From: Aricia agestis
Taxonomy: Eukaryota; Arthropoda; Insecta; Lepidoptera; Lycaenidae
DNA: 64,000 bases
Assembly (NCBI RefSeq): GCF_905147365.1
Contig: NC_056407.1
Coordinates: 22,985,980 to 23,049,979 of the forward strand
Direction: 5' to 3'
Part shown: piece after piece, positions 36,588 through 46,846 of the stretch
How positions within the stretch are numbered: position 1 is the first letter of the stretch
Layout of the letters: every line of letters begins with the position of its first letter
Notes under the pieces: model-generated
Databases searched by the model: none
Told to the model about the DNA's origin: nothing
Seen by the model: the letters and a program-made list of their open reading frames with translations, nothing else
Made by a program: the position numbers and the translations under genes

Positions 36588-36968
36588 CAGCGTTGCCAGA
36601 TTGTTACTTTTGTAACATTTTACGTTAGGTACTTTTGACCCTTGCATGTTACATTCATGTGACATGACTACAGATGTTACTTTTGGTAGGTAATTGAAAA
36701 AAAAAGATGTTTGAAACCAAAAATGCGAAAACGAAACACACTTAGTTTTATTGAGTTTTGTCGTTACAGCTGACAATGCTTTGAATGAACGTGGCGAAAA
36801 AAGCAACTAACGCTATGTTTTCGTGCATTCTGGATCCCCCCCCCCCCCCCCCCCCCCCCCGGCATTTAAAATATTATATAAGTAATACGAAATGTTACTT
36901 TTCCCCTCAAAATGTTACTTTTCGCATGGCAATAAGTAACTTTCGAACATACAGCTCTGGCAACACTG
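36588..36968. mobile_element. hAT-type MITE abutting the hAT transposon
   Basis: Ends CAGCGTTGCCAGATTGTTAC and CTCTGGCAACACTG are inverted repeats similar to those of the neighbouring hAT element. The octamer GACATATA is duplicated at 36580-36587 and 36969-36976. A C homopolymer of about 24 bases lies near 36836-36860. No coding capacity. Confidence 0.85.
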
Positions 36969-37020
36969 GACATATATACTAGTAATCTGTGGTTTGAGAC
37001 AATTTTTTATTGTTTACATT

Positions 37021-37688
37021 TTATTGTTTAATAATTTTCAAGATGAAATAGAAATTTATTCCAATTATTCAAACCACAATCGCATTATAAGGACATTATT
37101 CCATATGTTATTGTGAGAAGTGTTTAATTCATCATGGCCCAACTAAGCGTTTCTTGGAGTAATCACCTGAACAACATTGGCCAAGGCTTGAGTGCACTAC
37201 AACAGGTATTCTTGGGCTTCAATAGCATTAAACAGTTTTATTTTAAGAGGATAAAACTACTATAACCTATGTATAACAGGAATAACTCAAAACATAAAAA
37301 TCTATTTCGAAATTCAAGTCCACATGCAACTTATAATATTAATTGGTATTTTTTTTATTGGTTAATAATTTTCAAGATGAAATAGAAATTTATTCCAATT
37401 ATTCAAACCACAATCGCATTATAAGGACATTATTCCATATGTTATTGTGAGAAGTGTTTAATTCATCATGGCCCAACTAAGCGTTTCTTGGAGTAATCAC
37501 CTGAACAACATTGGCCAAGGCTTGAGTGCACTACAACAGGTATTCTTGGGCTTCAATAGCATTAAACAGTTTTATTTTAAGAGGATAAAACTACTATAAC
37601 CTATGTATAACAGGAATAACTCAAAACATAAAAATCTATTTCGAAATTCAAGTCCACATGCAACTTATAATATTAATTGGTATTTTTT
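37021..37688 (+). repeat. Tandem duplication of 334 bp including exon 1 of BTB-FLYWCH gene
   Basis: 37021-37354 and 37355-37688 are essentially identical (only the TTATTGTTTA/TTATTGGTTA boundary differs). Each copy has the same putative leader, the same ATG exon (37134-37205 and 37468-37539) and the same GTATTC donor. Confidence 0.92.
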
Positions 37689-40600
37689 TTATTGGTTAAA
37701 TTATAAGGTGTAATTTTTCATAATTTACCTTATATATAGCTTTAACACAACAGATGTTTGCTCTAGAGTCTAGATTATAGAATATACTTACTGTATAACA
37801 TCCTTTTTAGACCATTTACTATAGAATACCGAGCAAAGCAAATATATTTATTTATAAATTCTTTATTTGCATATAAACAACATAAAATATTATGTTGGTT
37901 AGAGGTAGTTAGCTACCTCTAACCAACATAATATTTTAAAAATATATTTATAAATATAGAAATTGATAGAGGCAAGAAATCTGTGTATTTTCTGCACTTT
38001 ATTAAACACTAGCTATTTGACCGAGCTTTGCTCGGTATTCGATAAAACATGAATAAAATGACATTTTCTAAAAATGATTCCTAGCTAGATCGATTTATCG
38101 CCCCCGAAACCCCGATATACTAAATTTCATGAAAATCATTGTAGCCGATTCCGAGATTCCAATTATATACACAAGAATTGCTCGTTTAAAGATATAAGAT
38201 AATATACATATAGGTATATGTATATTAAGTACATATAGGTGCATGTATACACTTTATTATACATATTCTTACTAAGTAGTTATATCCTCTTCAAAATCTG
38301 TTTGCACAAATGAATTTTGAAACATTTGCTTATGCTCTCTTTCTGTTGTTTAACAAGCCTTGAGTGTTTTTATGATGTACTTAGCTTACAACTTATTGTT
38401 TTATAGAAAGTTTAAAAAATGTCTTGTAAATTATTTTCAGAACTCTGAATTTGTTGACATGACATTAGCGGCCGATGGGCATTTTGTGAAAGTTCACCAA
38501 CTGGTTATGGCGATCAGCAGTCCTTACATTAAGAACCTGATAGCTGCTGCCGCATGCCCACATCCTGTTATTTATCTAAATGTTAGTATTTACTAAATAA
38601 CTTGTTAGACTATGATAGCAAGAAAATGTTAAGTTTAGTGACTATTTTGTGATTTTTGCTATACAATACTGTATTCAGTGCTATTTTTAGAGGGATTCTT
38701 AATAATCCAACATAACATGAATTTTATTTTTTCTCACAATTGTTTTTCCACCATTTGCAATTCTTTCTGACTCACAAAATCCGAGTATTTTTTGTATAGG
38801 TACATTTGCATACTGATGCTCCAGCGCTATTGTTAAAAGTTTTTAAGGCTTAGTTTATACCACACTATAAATATCAAACAGTATACACTGAGGCAGTTTT
38901 AATGTGTGTGTAATGTGGCACTGCATTGTTTTGCCACTTCAAATTGACTCACTGAAATAATTGTAATGTATGAATAGGCCCTTTAAGTTGGTCAAGTATC
39001 AACATGACCTGCTGCATACAGTGACGGATTAACCCTTAATCAAATTAAGCAATTGCCTAGGGCATCGCGTCAGAGGGGGCAACAGAATAAGGACAAAAAA
39101 CATCCATCCTTAGGGCATCACATCTCACTCTCACGTCACCAAAAACCACCCCAAAAAAAGTTTCTAGGAAAAAACTAATGGTTTTAGGTGGTAAAAGTTT
39201 AAAGACCGATTCTAGTTGACATACGGATAGGGGGGGGGGGGGGACAGGCATAGATTGCTTAGGGCTTCAAGTAGTCTTAATCCGTCACTGGCTGCATATT
39301 ATTTATATTGGGTTTTTTTTTAAATATTATAAAGTCTTTTCTACCTTCCAGAAAATTTCCCAGTCAACATTGTGCTCAATTTTGGAGTATATTTACACAG
39401 GAGAGGTCACAGTTGCGATAGAGAATCTTCGCAATATCTTGGAAACAGCTAAAGACCTACATATAAAAGGATTAGAAGATATGGTGAGACCTTTATGCTT
39501 GTCATATATATATTTTTTTATTACTAATACTCTACGAATAATAAAAACTAAGGAAAAGTAACTCCATTAAAAAAACATGCTCCACAATACTTGTCAAAAA
39601 AGTGTACCTTAGGTAAACATTTCAATATATTTGCAATATTTAGGTGACCTTGAGCGGTACTAGGCTGACGTTACATGACAGATCAAAAGGAACCAAATTT
39701 AAAATGGTAATAGTATGGGAGTTACGATTCCTTAGTTTTTATTATTCGTAGCTAATACTATTATTACAGTATATTCATAACATGCAACAGTTTTCCTACA
39801 AACACAATTTAAATTTGCAGATATGCGTTTGGCCATTGCCGCACACACTTTTGTTTATTAAAATAAATTTTCATGAGCAAACTTTCAAAACTATGTCAAT
39901 TTCTATTTTGCAGGATATAGCACAACTTCTCTCAGAGAAATCAGAACATATCCAAAACCAGGATAAACCGAAGAATTTTTATCAAGAACCAAAAAAAATG
40001 GAAAGTGTAAATTAGTATGTATTTTTAATTTTTTTATAATAATTAATAATATAAGAAATGTTAATGCATCATTCATTAGAAAATATAGGCCATTAAATGA
40101 CATCCCGATTCCGTTGCACCAAAATTTGTTTATAACATGGGGACCGTACATTTTTCTTGATTAAAAAGTATCATATTGTCCTGTCCCTACCAAACAGACC
40201 TAAGAATTGTATGGATTTTATAGGTTGTATATTATAATAATAATAATATTTCTTAATATTATGATAATTTTATTTTAGCTCGCAGAATATGGAATTAAGT
40301 GACGTGGACGCAACGGATGCACCTCAACCATTGATTGTATCGGTAACCAGTGAAGCTGAAAATATCACAGAAGAGGTACCAAAGAAGGCCCAGTTGTATC
40401 ATAATTTAGGTACGTACTATGTAGGTATACACTGCACACAACTGCAAATGAGCAATCGGCGAAAGTGCAAAATACCTATAACATCTTAAGACATAGGTTA
40501 CACGATCAGTTTTTCATCAATCTGCACGTGCCGCACGTTGACAATTTAATCTCATAGAATTCATGTTCAATCATGCTTGTGTAAGTGTATACATACACAT

Positions 40601-43600
40601 ATTTTTCACACAGATGAAAACCAATTTCGGTTTTGTTTGACAGCTCGAGATTGTTGCTCTATTCCGCTAGGTCTTCTTCTTCTTCTTCTTTTGGCGTAAG
40701 CCTCCCCATATTAACTTAATGATTGTGACATAATATGATAGCTGTTTGACACTACAATTGACACAATATTCCCTATGGCTAGTGGCTACATAGCGCCAAT
40801 TGTCCCTCATTAGTGGATGGATTTCTGATCTACCAAATGGTAGATTGATTTCTAATCCACCAATAGCGTATCATGTGTGCACTTACTTGCCCTGCTCCTC
40901 GCCCCACCAAAGAGATCTAAAATTATATTTATAAATTATAATTTTTGCAGAACGACGTATTGTCTCACTTTTGTTTATTTTTTTCCTCGCAACTTTGCGC
41001 TAAATATATTGCATTTTCCTGTAACGATAGTGCTGTATATCCTTACACTAAAACCTTCATACAAAACGCGGTTAGTATGTGAAGAGTACAGTCAGACATA
41101 ATTTACATATTTTAATAATGACTAAATATATATTATACAGGATTTAACATAACTAACTGTTAATACTTTAGGGTTTGTACTATGCGTTCCTTGTATAAAG
41201 TTCGCTGTAAAAGTAGTAGCGCTGAATGAGTTACTTTTTTTCCCCTTTGTATGGAAAAAATCATGACGCGGGGGCGCTTGCCCATAATAAAGAATTGGGT
41301 CTTTCAGTGCTGCTACTGTCACAGTGAACTCTCTACATACACACCCTAAAGTATTTTAACTTAGTTTTGTATAAATAAATTATTATTAATGTTGTATTTC
41401 TATTTTAGGCAAAACCCCACTACAGTACACAGTATCAAACAGAGGGTCGATACAGTTAATATTCAATAGATTTGTATATTACCTCAAACATACGAACAAA
41501 GATAGGACGAGACAGTGGCGGTGTGTGGAATATGTCAATCATCACAAGTGTCCAGCCTTAATAGTAACGAAAGATGAAGTAGTCACAAAAAGGTAAAAAA
41601 AATATATTCAAAAGATGAAAACTTTTTATTCATATACTTAAACGAGCTTTTGCCCGCGGCTTCGCTTGCGTTAAGAAGTATTATTATATACAAACTTTCA
41701 TCCCCTATTTTAACCCCTTGGAGGTGGAATTGATCAAAATCCTTTCTTAGCGGATGCCTACGCCATAATATCTACCTGCATGCCAAATTTCACCCCGATC
41801 GGTCCAGTGGTTTGGGCTGTGCGTTGATAGATCACCATGTCAGTCAGTCACCTTTGAGTTTTATATATATAGATTATAAACTTAAAGGTGCGTACTTAAG
41901 TAAACTTGTAATAAACTAACGTTACTAGGTGTAATGCAGGCACTTCCCATAGCTATTTGTATTTGCGTATTTGATGTATTCGCCAAACAATCACCATATG
42001 TAGATGGTGATTGCTTGGCGAATTTCGCTTTCCGTTTCCATACAATTTGTATGGAAACGGAAATCCGCTGCGACCCGACACAGTGTGCGATACGCGCATC
42101 CGCTTCCATACAAATTGTATGGAGGTGAATTTTTGCGATGAGCCCCGGCACGGCCCGTCTCAGTGTGCTCATTCCTATAATGTAACTTATTAATCAGCGA
42201 GCATTCGTGCAGTTGTGACATGTTATGCTGGGGCCGCACCTGCGTCTAACGTCACGAGATGATACACGCAAACGTGACCGGCCGTCGTATGTGACCGTTA
42301 TCGTCGCCAATATTCGGGCTGCGTCTTCGTTATCGCGCGGGTTGCGGTACATCAAAGGGTTTTAGCGCGCTAGCAATTCGCCCTGCGTGGTCGCAAGTCG
42401 CATTAGAATTGCTCATTTTCGTGTTTATTTTCAACTCGTTAAGACGTGCGATATGCGACGGCGCCACGGTTGTTCATTTACGTAATAACAAAAAATTAAA
42501 ACCGACTTCCAAGGTAAAAACAAAAGTAATATTCTTAAAAATAATCTAAAAAGAATCAAATAATTTCTATTCCTTATAATTATAGTGCCGTCTTCAGACT
42601 TCGCCTAAACCTCAACTATTTCTGTACTCAATTGTTGGGTATTATAATCTGTGCGTGTCATAGAGATAAGACGGCTAATAGGTAAAAACGTTAATATACC
42701 TACGCCAATCAGCTGATCGATTCGGGAACGTTAAAATTTACGCGCGTACGTCAAGGTCGCTGATTGGCTAATTGTTCCCCAAATTTCCCGTTATCCTTGA
42801 CATTTGTAAAATTTGAATATACGCTAAATTTCTATCGTCGTCTGAGGCTAGACGTATTATTTCTCTCTCCCAAAAATTACTATCTCTGCAGTAGAAAATC
42901 AGTCGAAACTAACTTTCTTCGCACCTAATCGTTGCTGCTTATCACTGGCGGCAACATCAATCTTTTTGAAGTCGCTACCAGCCCGGAAAAGTTCTGAGAT
43001 CCTTGACATAGAACTTACGCTAATGTAAGCTGGTACCGACTTCAAAAGCATGAATAGGTAATCTCGCCCAGGGCGATGATACTGCTAAAACCGGCACTGA
43101 CTATAGGTGTATATAATATTTATTATGTACTACAGGTGAATGCTGTGTAATAAGATACATTACATCTCATAACGTTGGTCAGTAGTCAGTACCTAACCTT
43201 TAATTTAAACTTACAAATTACAATGAACTGCATAATCTAAGGAGTACTAAAAGACTGGCGGTCTAACTGCTTACAGCAGTGTCTTTCAGACTTTTTCATA
43301 AAATAATTTCATATTAAATATAGGCTAAATATAACAATTTATTTTTTAAATTTAAAACTCTCGAGTAAACTTAACTGATATCCAGAAAGTAGTTTCTATG
43401 TTCAGCTTTCAGAAGGTTTTTTGTATGTTTAACGATTAGGCCCAATTCACACCGGATCGGCAGCGGCGCGAAGAGCACTTTTAGTGTGAAATAATTTTAA
43501 ACTATTTACATACTTATAACTACTAGTATCGCTTGAAAACTTCAAAAAGGGCTCGAGGCACCGCGCGACCGTCCGCGTCGGCGGAAAGTGCTCGCGGCTT

Positions 43601-44728
43601 CCCGCGACCGCGCGCGTCGTCGCGAGGCGCCTCGAGGTGTCGCGAGGTGCCGCGAGCACTTTCCGCCGACGGACGCGCGGTGCTCAGTGGATCGAAAATC
43701 GAGTATCATAGACATCAGAACTTGAATTTTCAGATGTCATTTTTTTGGGCTGAAATATGGTCTCCTAGTTGTTATTACATAATAAAATGTAAAAAGACGC
43801 AGCTACGTGTAATAAGGGAGTTACAATTTTTTTATGCAAGTAAAGAACACGGATCATTTAACAAAAAAGCAATAGAATATGTCAAGTAGTTCCAGACAAT
43901 TTAATTTAATACAGTTGGAAGTTTTAAATTGTTACTGGGGACACTGGGAAAAGAGAGGGTTGATACATTATATCACCATAATAATTTCTTTCTTCTTTCT
44001 ATTTGAATTAAGTTTTTAATTAACCAAAATAAAGTACCAATGGACAGTTTTTAATTAACCAAAATGAAGTACAAATGGTGCCGTAATACAAAATATGCCA
44101 AAATGTGAGTAATAATTAGTACTATAATAGTGTGAGGATATAACGGCCAACCATATATCCTCACACTATTATATTATGCTCATTTTTCATGTCGGCTCCA
44201 TACTAAAATTTCTTAAAAAAATTATTACTCCCTTATTATTACACGTAAATGAGTCTTTTTACATTTTATTATGTAATAACAACTAGGAAAACATATTTCA
44301 GCCCAAAAAAATGACATCTGGAAATTCAAGTTCCTATGTCTATGAAACTAGATTTTCGATCCACTGTGCGGCGCTCTGAAGGTAGCGCGCGGCCGCCCGC
44401 GGTGACGCGAGCCGCCTCTGCCGGCCTCGTCGCGCCTAGCCTCTTCGCGCCTCGCCTCGCCTCGCCTCGCCGCGCCTCTTCGCGCCGCTGCCGGCCGCTG
44501 CCGATCCGGTGTGAATTGGCCCTTACCCTGCTCTATATAAACTGATATTCTAAATGATTAATTGTTGTTTATATTAAATGTAATTGTTACAGAATATCGG
44601 CTCATTCACATCCATTTCACGATAAGCGTATCCTAAAGAAGGTAAGATCTGGAACAGTTTTTTCGACCCTCAATGAAGCAGAGTCGACAGTTTCGAGTGA
44701 AAAAGTAATGAATAAAACATGTGAATAA
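37134..44728 (+). CDS. BTB domain and FLYWCH zinc-finger protein
   Basis: Likely a nuclear, DNA-binding regulator of the Lola/Mod(mdg4)-like type. Exons: 37134-37205 (or its duplicate 37468-37539), 38441-38581, 39352-39483, 39914-40014, 40279-40409, 41409-41592, 44593-44728; phases agree and the product is 298 aa. The BTB domain covers about residues 1-115 (WSNHLNNIGQGLSALQQNSE, FVDMTLAADGHFVKVHQLVM, ILEYIYTGEV, LHIKGLEDM). An acidic Ser/Thr-rich linker follows. The FLYWCH finger spans exons 6-7: FVYYLKH, QWRCVEYVNHHKCPALIV, then AHSHPFHDKR, i.e. the W/C/C/H/H pattern. Exon 4 uses the GTATGT donor at 40015, the only one that keeps frame. AATAAA (44711-44716) overlaps the last codons, so the 3'UTR may be very short. 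The last intron has a 1.1-kb transposon just 71 bp before exon 7. DNA target unknown. Confidence 0.88.
37884..37937. repeat. Perfect hairpin, 25-bp arms
   Basis: Arms 37884-37908 and 37913-37937, loop TTAG, in intron 1 of the BTB-FLYWCH gene. Confidence 0.95.
38008..38199 (-). mobile_element. Short Helitron-like element
   Basis: On the minus strand it starts TCTTATATCTTTAAACGAGC after an A and ends in the hairpin CCGAGCAAAGCTCGG followed by TCAAATAGCTAGT. TC start, CTAGT end and 3' hairpin are the Helitron signature. Confidence 0.7.
39019..39290. mobile_element. hAT-type MITE with exact 8-bp duplication
   Basis: Ends CAGTGACGGATTAACCCTTA and CTTAATCCGTCACTG are inverted repeats, flanked on both sides by GCTGCATA (39011-39018 and 39291-39298). 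It is inserted in the BTB-FLYWCH intron 61 bp before exon 3. Confidence 0.9.
41655..41875 (-). mobile_element. Degenerate Helitron-like element
   Basis: Minus-strand reading runs from TCTATATATATAAAACTCAA through CTGACTGACATGG to CGCAAGCGAAGCCGCGGGCA and AAAGCTCGT. Common lepidopteran non-autonomous Helitron pattern with a decayed 3' end (CTCGT instead of CTAGT). Just after BTB-FLYWCH exon 6. Confidence 0.55.
41978..42125. repeat. Cluster of three adjoining hairpins
   Basis: Hairpin 1: arms 41978-41997 and 42004-42023, one mismatch. Hairpin 2: perfect 16-bp arms 42030-42045 and 42047-42062, 1-nt loop, containing CCATACAA/TTGTATGG. Hairpin 3: around 42104-42124, again using CCATACAAATTGTATGG. 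In the last intron of the BTB-FLYWCH gene. Confidence 0.85.
42495..43075 (+). repeat. Dispersed repeat (AACCGACTTCCAAGGTAAAAAC ends)
   Basis: Starts AAAACCGACTTCCAAGGT and ends AGCTGGTACCGACTTCAAA after substitution at a few positions. The core CCTCAACTATTTCTGTACTC is shared with the hairpin repeat at 57695-57987. Confidence 0.65.
43439..44522. mobile_element. Long-TIR non-autonomous DNA transposon, TTA-flanked (PIF/Harbinger-like)
   Basis: Length 1084 bp. Ends GGCCCAATTCACACCGGATC and its near reverse complement GATCCGGTGTGAATTGGCCC. TTA is duplicated at 43436-43438 and 44523-44525. Inverted similarity extends more than 300 bp inward (for example GACATCAGAACTTGAATTTT region against 44300-44345). 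GC-rich CGCGCC/GCGCGG blocks lie near both ends, and a smaller hairpin sits at the centre (about 44120-44173, TAGTGTGAGGATAT). No transposase frame. The TTA duplication and GGCC-type ends suggest PIF/Harbinger. Confidence 0.8.
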
Positions 44729-44810
44729 CAAATATTGTTTTGTTCATTCCTCCCTGTTAATCACGTGGTTCGAATGGACCATTTGAAGTCTGTAGGCCTA
44801 CTACGAAACT

Positions 44811-44928
44811 GTTTTGAGACTTAAACAATCGGTCAAGAATGCCGCGTCCTGCTCTAACAACGTCATTTCACGTTTGTTAGAGTAGGAGGCGGCATTCTCG
44901 TCCGATTATTTGAGTCTCAAAACAATTT
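44811..44928. repeat. Near-perfect hairpin, about 55-bp arms
   Basis: GAAACTGTTTTGAGAC on the left pairs with GTCTCAAAACAATTTC on the right, continuing inward to CTCTAACAA/TTGTTAGAG with scattered mismatches. It lies about 80 bp after the BTB-FLYWCH stop codon. Confidence 0.8.
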
Positions 44929-45454
44929 CATGGTACAAGCCCTGAACCGACTATTACCACCGCCTCCCATTGAACCAGTGGTACTTAACCTTTTTAATTT
45001 TTTTACACGGCCCACAAACAGTTTAGTCTTGTTGTGGCGGACGGCGCAACCACAGTTATTAAGGAGTAAAAAAGGGATTTGCGAAAAAAAAAACAAGGTT
45101 ACCATAAAAGTACAAAAATTAGGCAAGATTGCGATACGAGTTACGACTTACGACAAACTAAAACAACAACTTTAACATTACGCGGGCCACTGAGACAGTC
45201 CCGGCGGGCCGCTATCGGCCCGTGGGCTGCAGGTTGAGTATAGCTTTATTAAACCGATGTGAAATAACACAAGTTGAGTTGTGTTTCGTGGGTGATATTA
45301 CCAAAGGCCCAAGAGAGATCCGGTATTTACAGATTTATATTTCTCGTTTCAAAACTCAGTATTAGCAAGTATAACTCTACCAATTTCGAAGTCACTGATT
45401 AACGATCTCCTTAGTTTAATTTAGTCCCGCTAATTCTCAATTTAAAAATTTAGC

Positions 45455-46164
45455 GAGTCCGTATACGAAATTTTGCCGAAATTTTGAAGAAAACGACAGA
45501 AATAATCTATATAGATAAAATTCTATCCAATTCGAGAAAAAGAAAAAACAAATTGTGCCAAAAAACACGATTCAAAACAACCTAAATCTCACATTACACA
45601 CTCGCCGCAAGGCTAATGTGAGATTCAGGTTGTTTTGAATCGTGTTTTTTGGCACAATTTGCTTTTCTTTTTTTTTCTTTTTTCTCGAATTGGATAGAAT
45701 TTTATCTATAGATTATTTCTGTCGTTTTCTTTTTATGAATTACAGCTCCAAGTTGCCGAAATTAACAGCAATTCTTTGCCCATTTTCTCTAAAATTTTGT
45801 CGAGTTACATATTTTTTTACTCAACTATTTCATATTAAATTGGTAAAAAGTAATTCCAACATTGTATATAGACGACTTTCTCAACAGTACATTGTATTTT
45901 TTTCATACCGTTAAGACGTCAATACAATCCATAAACAGGTGATATTCTAAACCTTTTACAGCAAAAATCACAAAACTGTCGCGGGTTTGAGTTGGATTAT
46001 TTAAAAATACTTTAAGTAAAAAAAACAAAAATCTAGCTCCAACATTAGATTATAATTGAAATGATCTTACATGTTGTGCATTAAAACTTATAGAAATACT
46101 GTATTTTAACTGTTAAATCACGTCTGTTAATCAGCGAAATCGGCAAAATTTCGTATACGGACTC
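45455..46164. mobile_element. TIR element with internal long hairpin
   Basis: Termini GAGTCCGTATACGAAATTTT and AAAATTTCGTATACGGACTC are exact inverted repeats (25 bp including GCCGA/TCGGC). A 100-bp-arm hairpin occupies 45494-45728 (loop 45597-45613). TTA occurs close to both ends, perhaps the target duplication. No transposase. Confidence 0.75.
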
Positions 46165-46846
46165 TTAAGATCAACGCCATCTTGTGTCCAATAGTCGAAC
46201 AATATAAAATAGGTACTTAACAATAATAAGTAGGTACTTGGTTCAGCTAGTTAACGATAGATGACCAGTGTTAAATAATTATCTAACCGAGAGGGTAGTT
46301 ACGGTATTTTTTCTGTGTTTATAATAATAAAGCATGTTTTTTTATATTACATTTTTGTTTTTGTATTTTTTGTAATGCGAATAATTTATTCATACATTGA
46401 AACGTATTCATTCGCTATTTAAAACAACATAAAAATATAGTCAAGTAGGTATTGTAATTAAGTACCTAGGTACATATATCTGCGACTTTCATTTCGTCAT
46501 TTTTGATAAGTAAATTACTATTTTTTCTTTGAATATTATTTTTAAACTACAAATTATACCGTGTCACTAATCAGTATCCTTTTGGATTTTAAAAATGATA
46601 ATGATACAAAATATACCTAAATTAGAACCAAATAAATATTAAAAAGTATCAGTTAAGTATCATAATAATAGACTATTGTTGCTCTCACTTTGATTTTATT
46701 TTTGTTTCTCCACAATCTGTACATCACTTTACACGTTGGTAATATCTTAAGGATATTTAAATCTCTCTGACACAGTTAAATATAGTAGTTGTGTTGCGAC
46801 GTTCTTTGAACTCGCTTGTTTATAGGTATTATCAGCTTGGGGAAAT

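Larger units (their letters stand above)
44729..46846. other. Intergenic region between BTB-FLYWCH and UGT
   Basis: No coding exon found. It holds a near-perfect hairpin (about 44811-44928), a 710-bp TIR element (45455-46164) and about 680 bp of AT-rich DNA upstream of the UGT start, where the UGT promoter should be. No clear TATA box was identified with confidence. Confidence 0.6.

Noticed and set aside
43533..44545. Arg/Ala/Ser-rich frames
   Set aside because: They are translations of GC-rich terminal blocks of the TTA-flanked long-TIR element, without recognisable domain or conserved frame.
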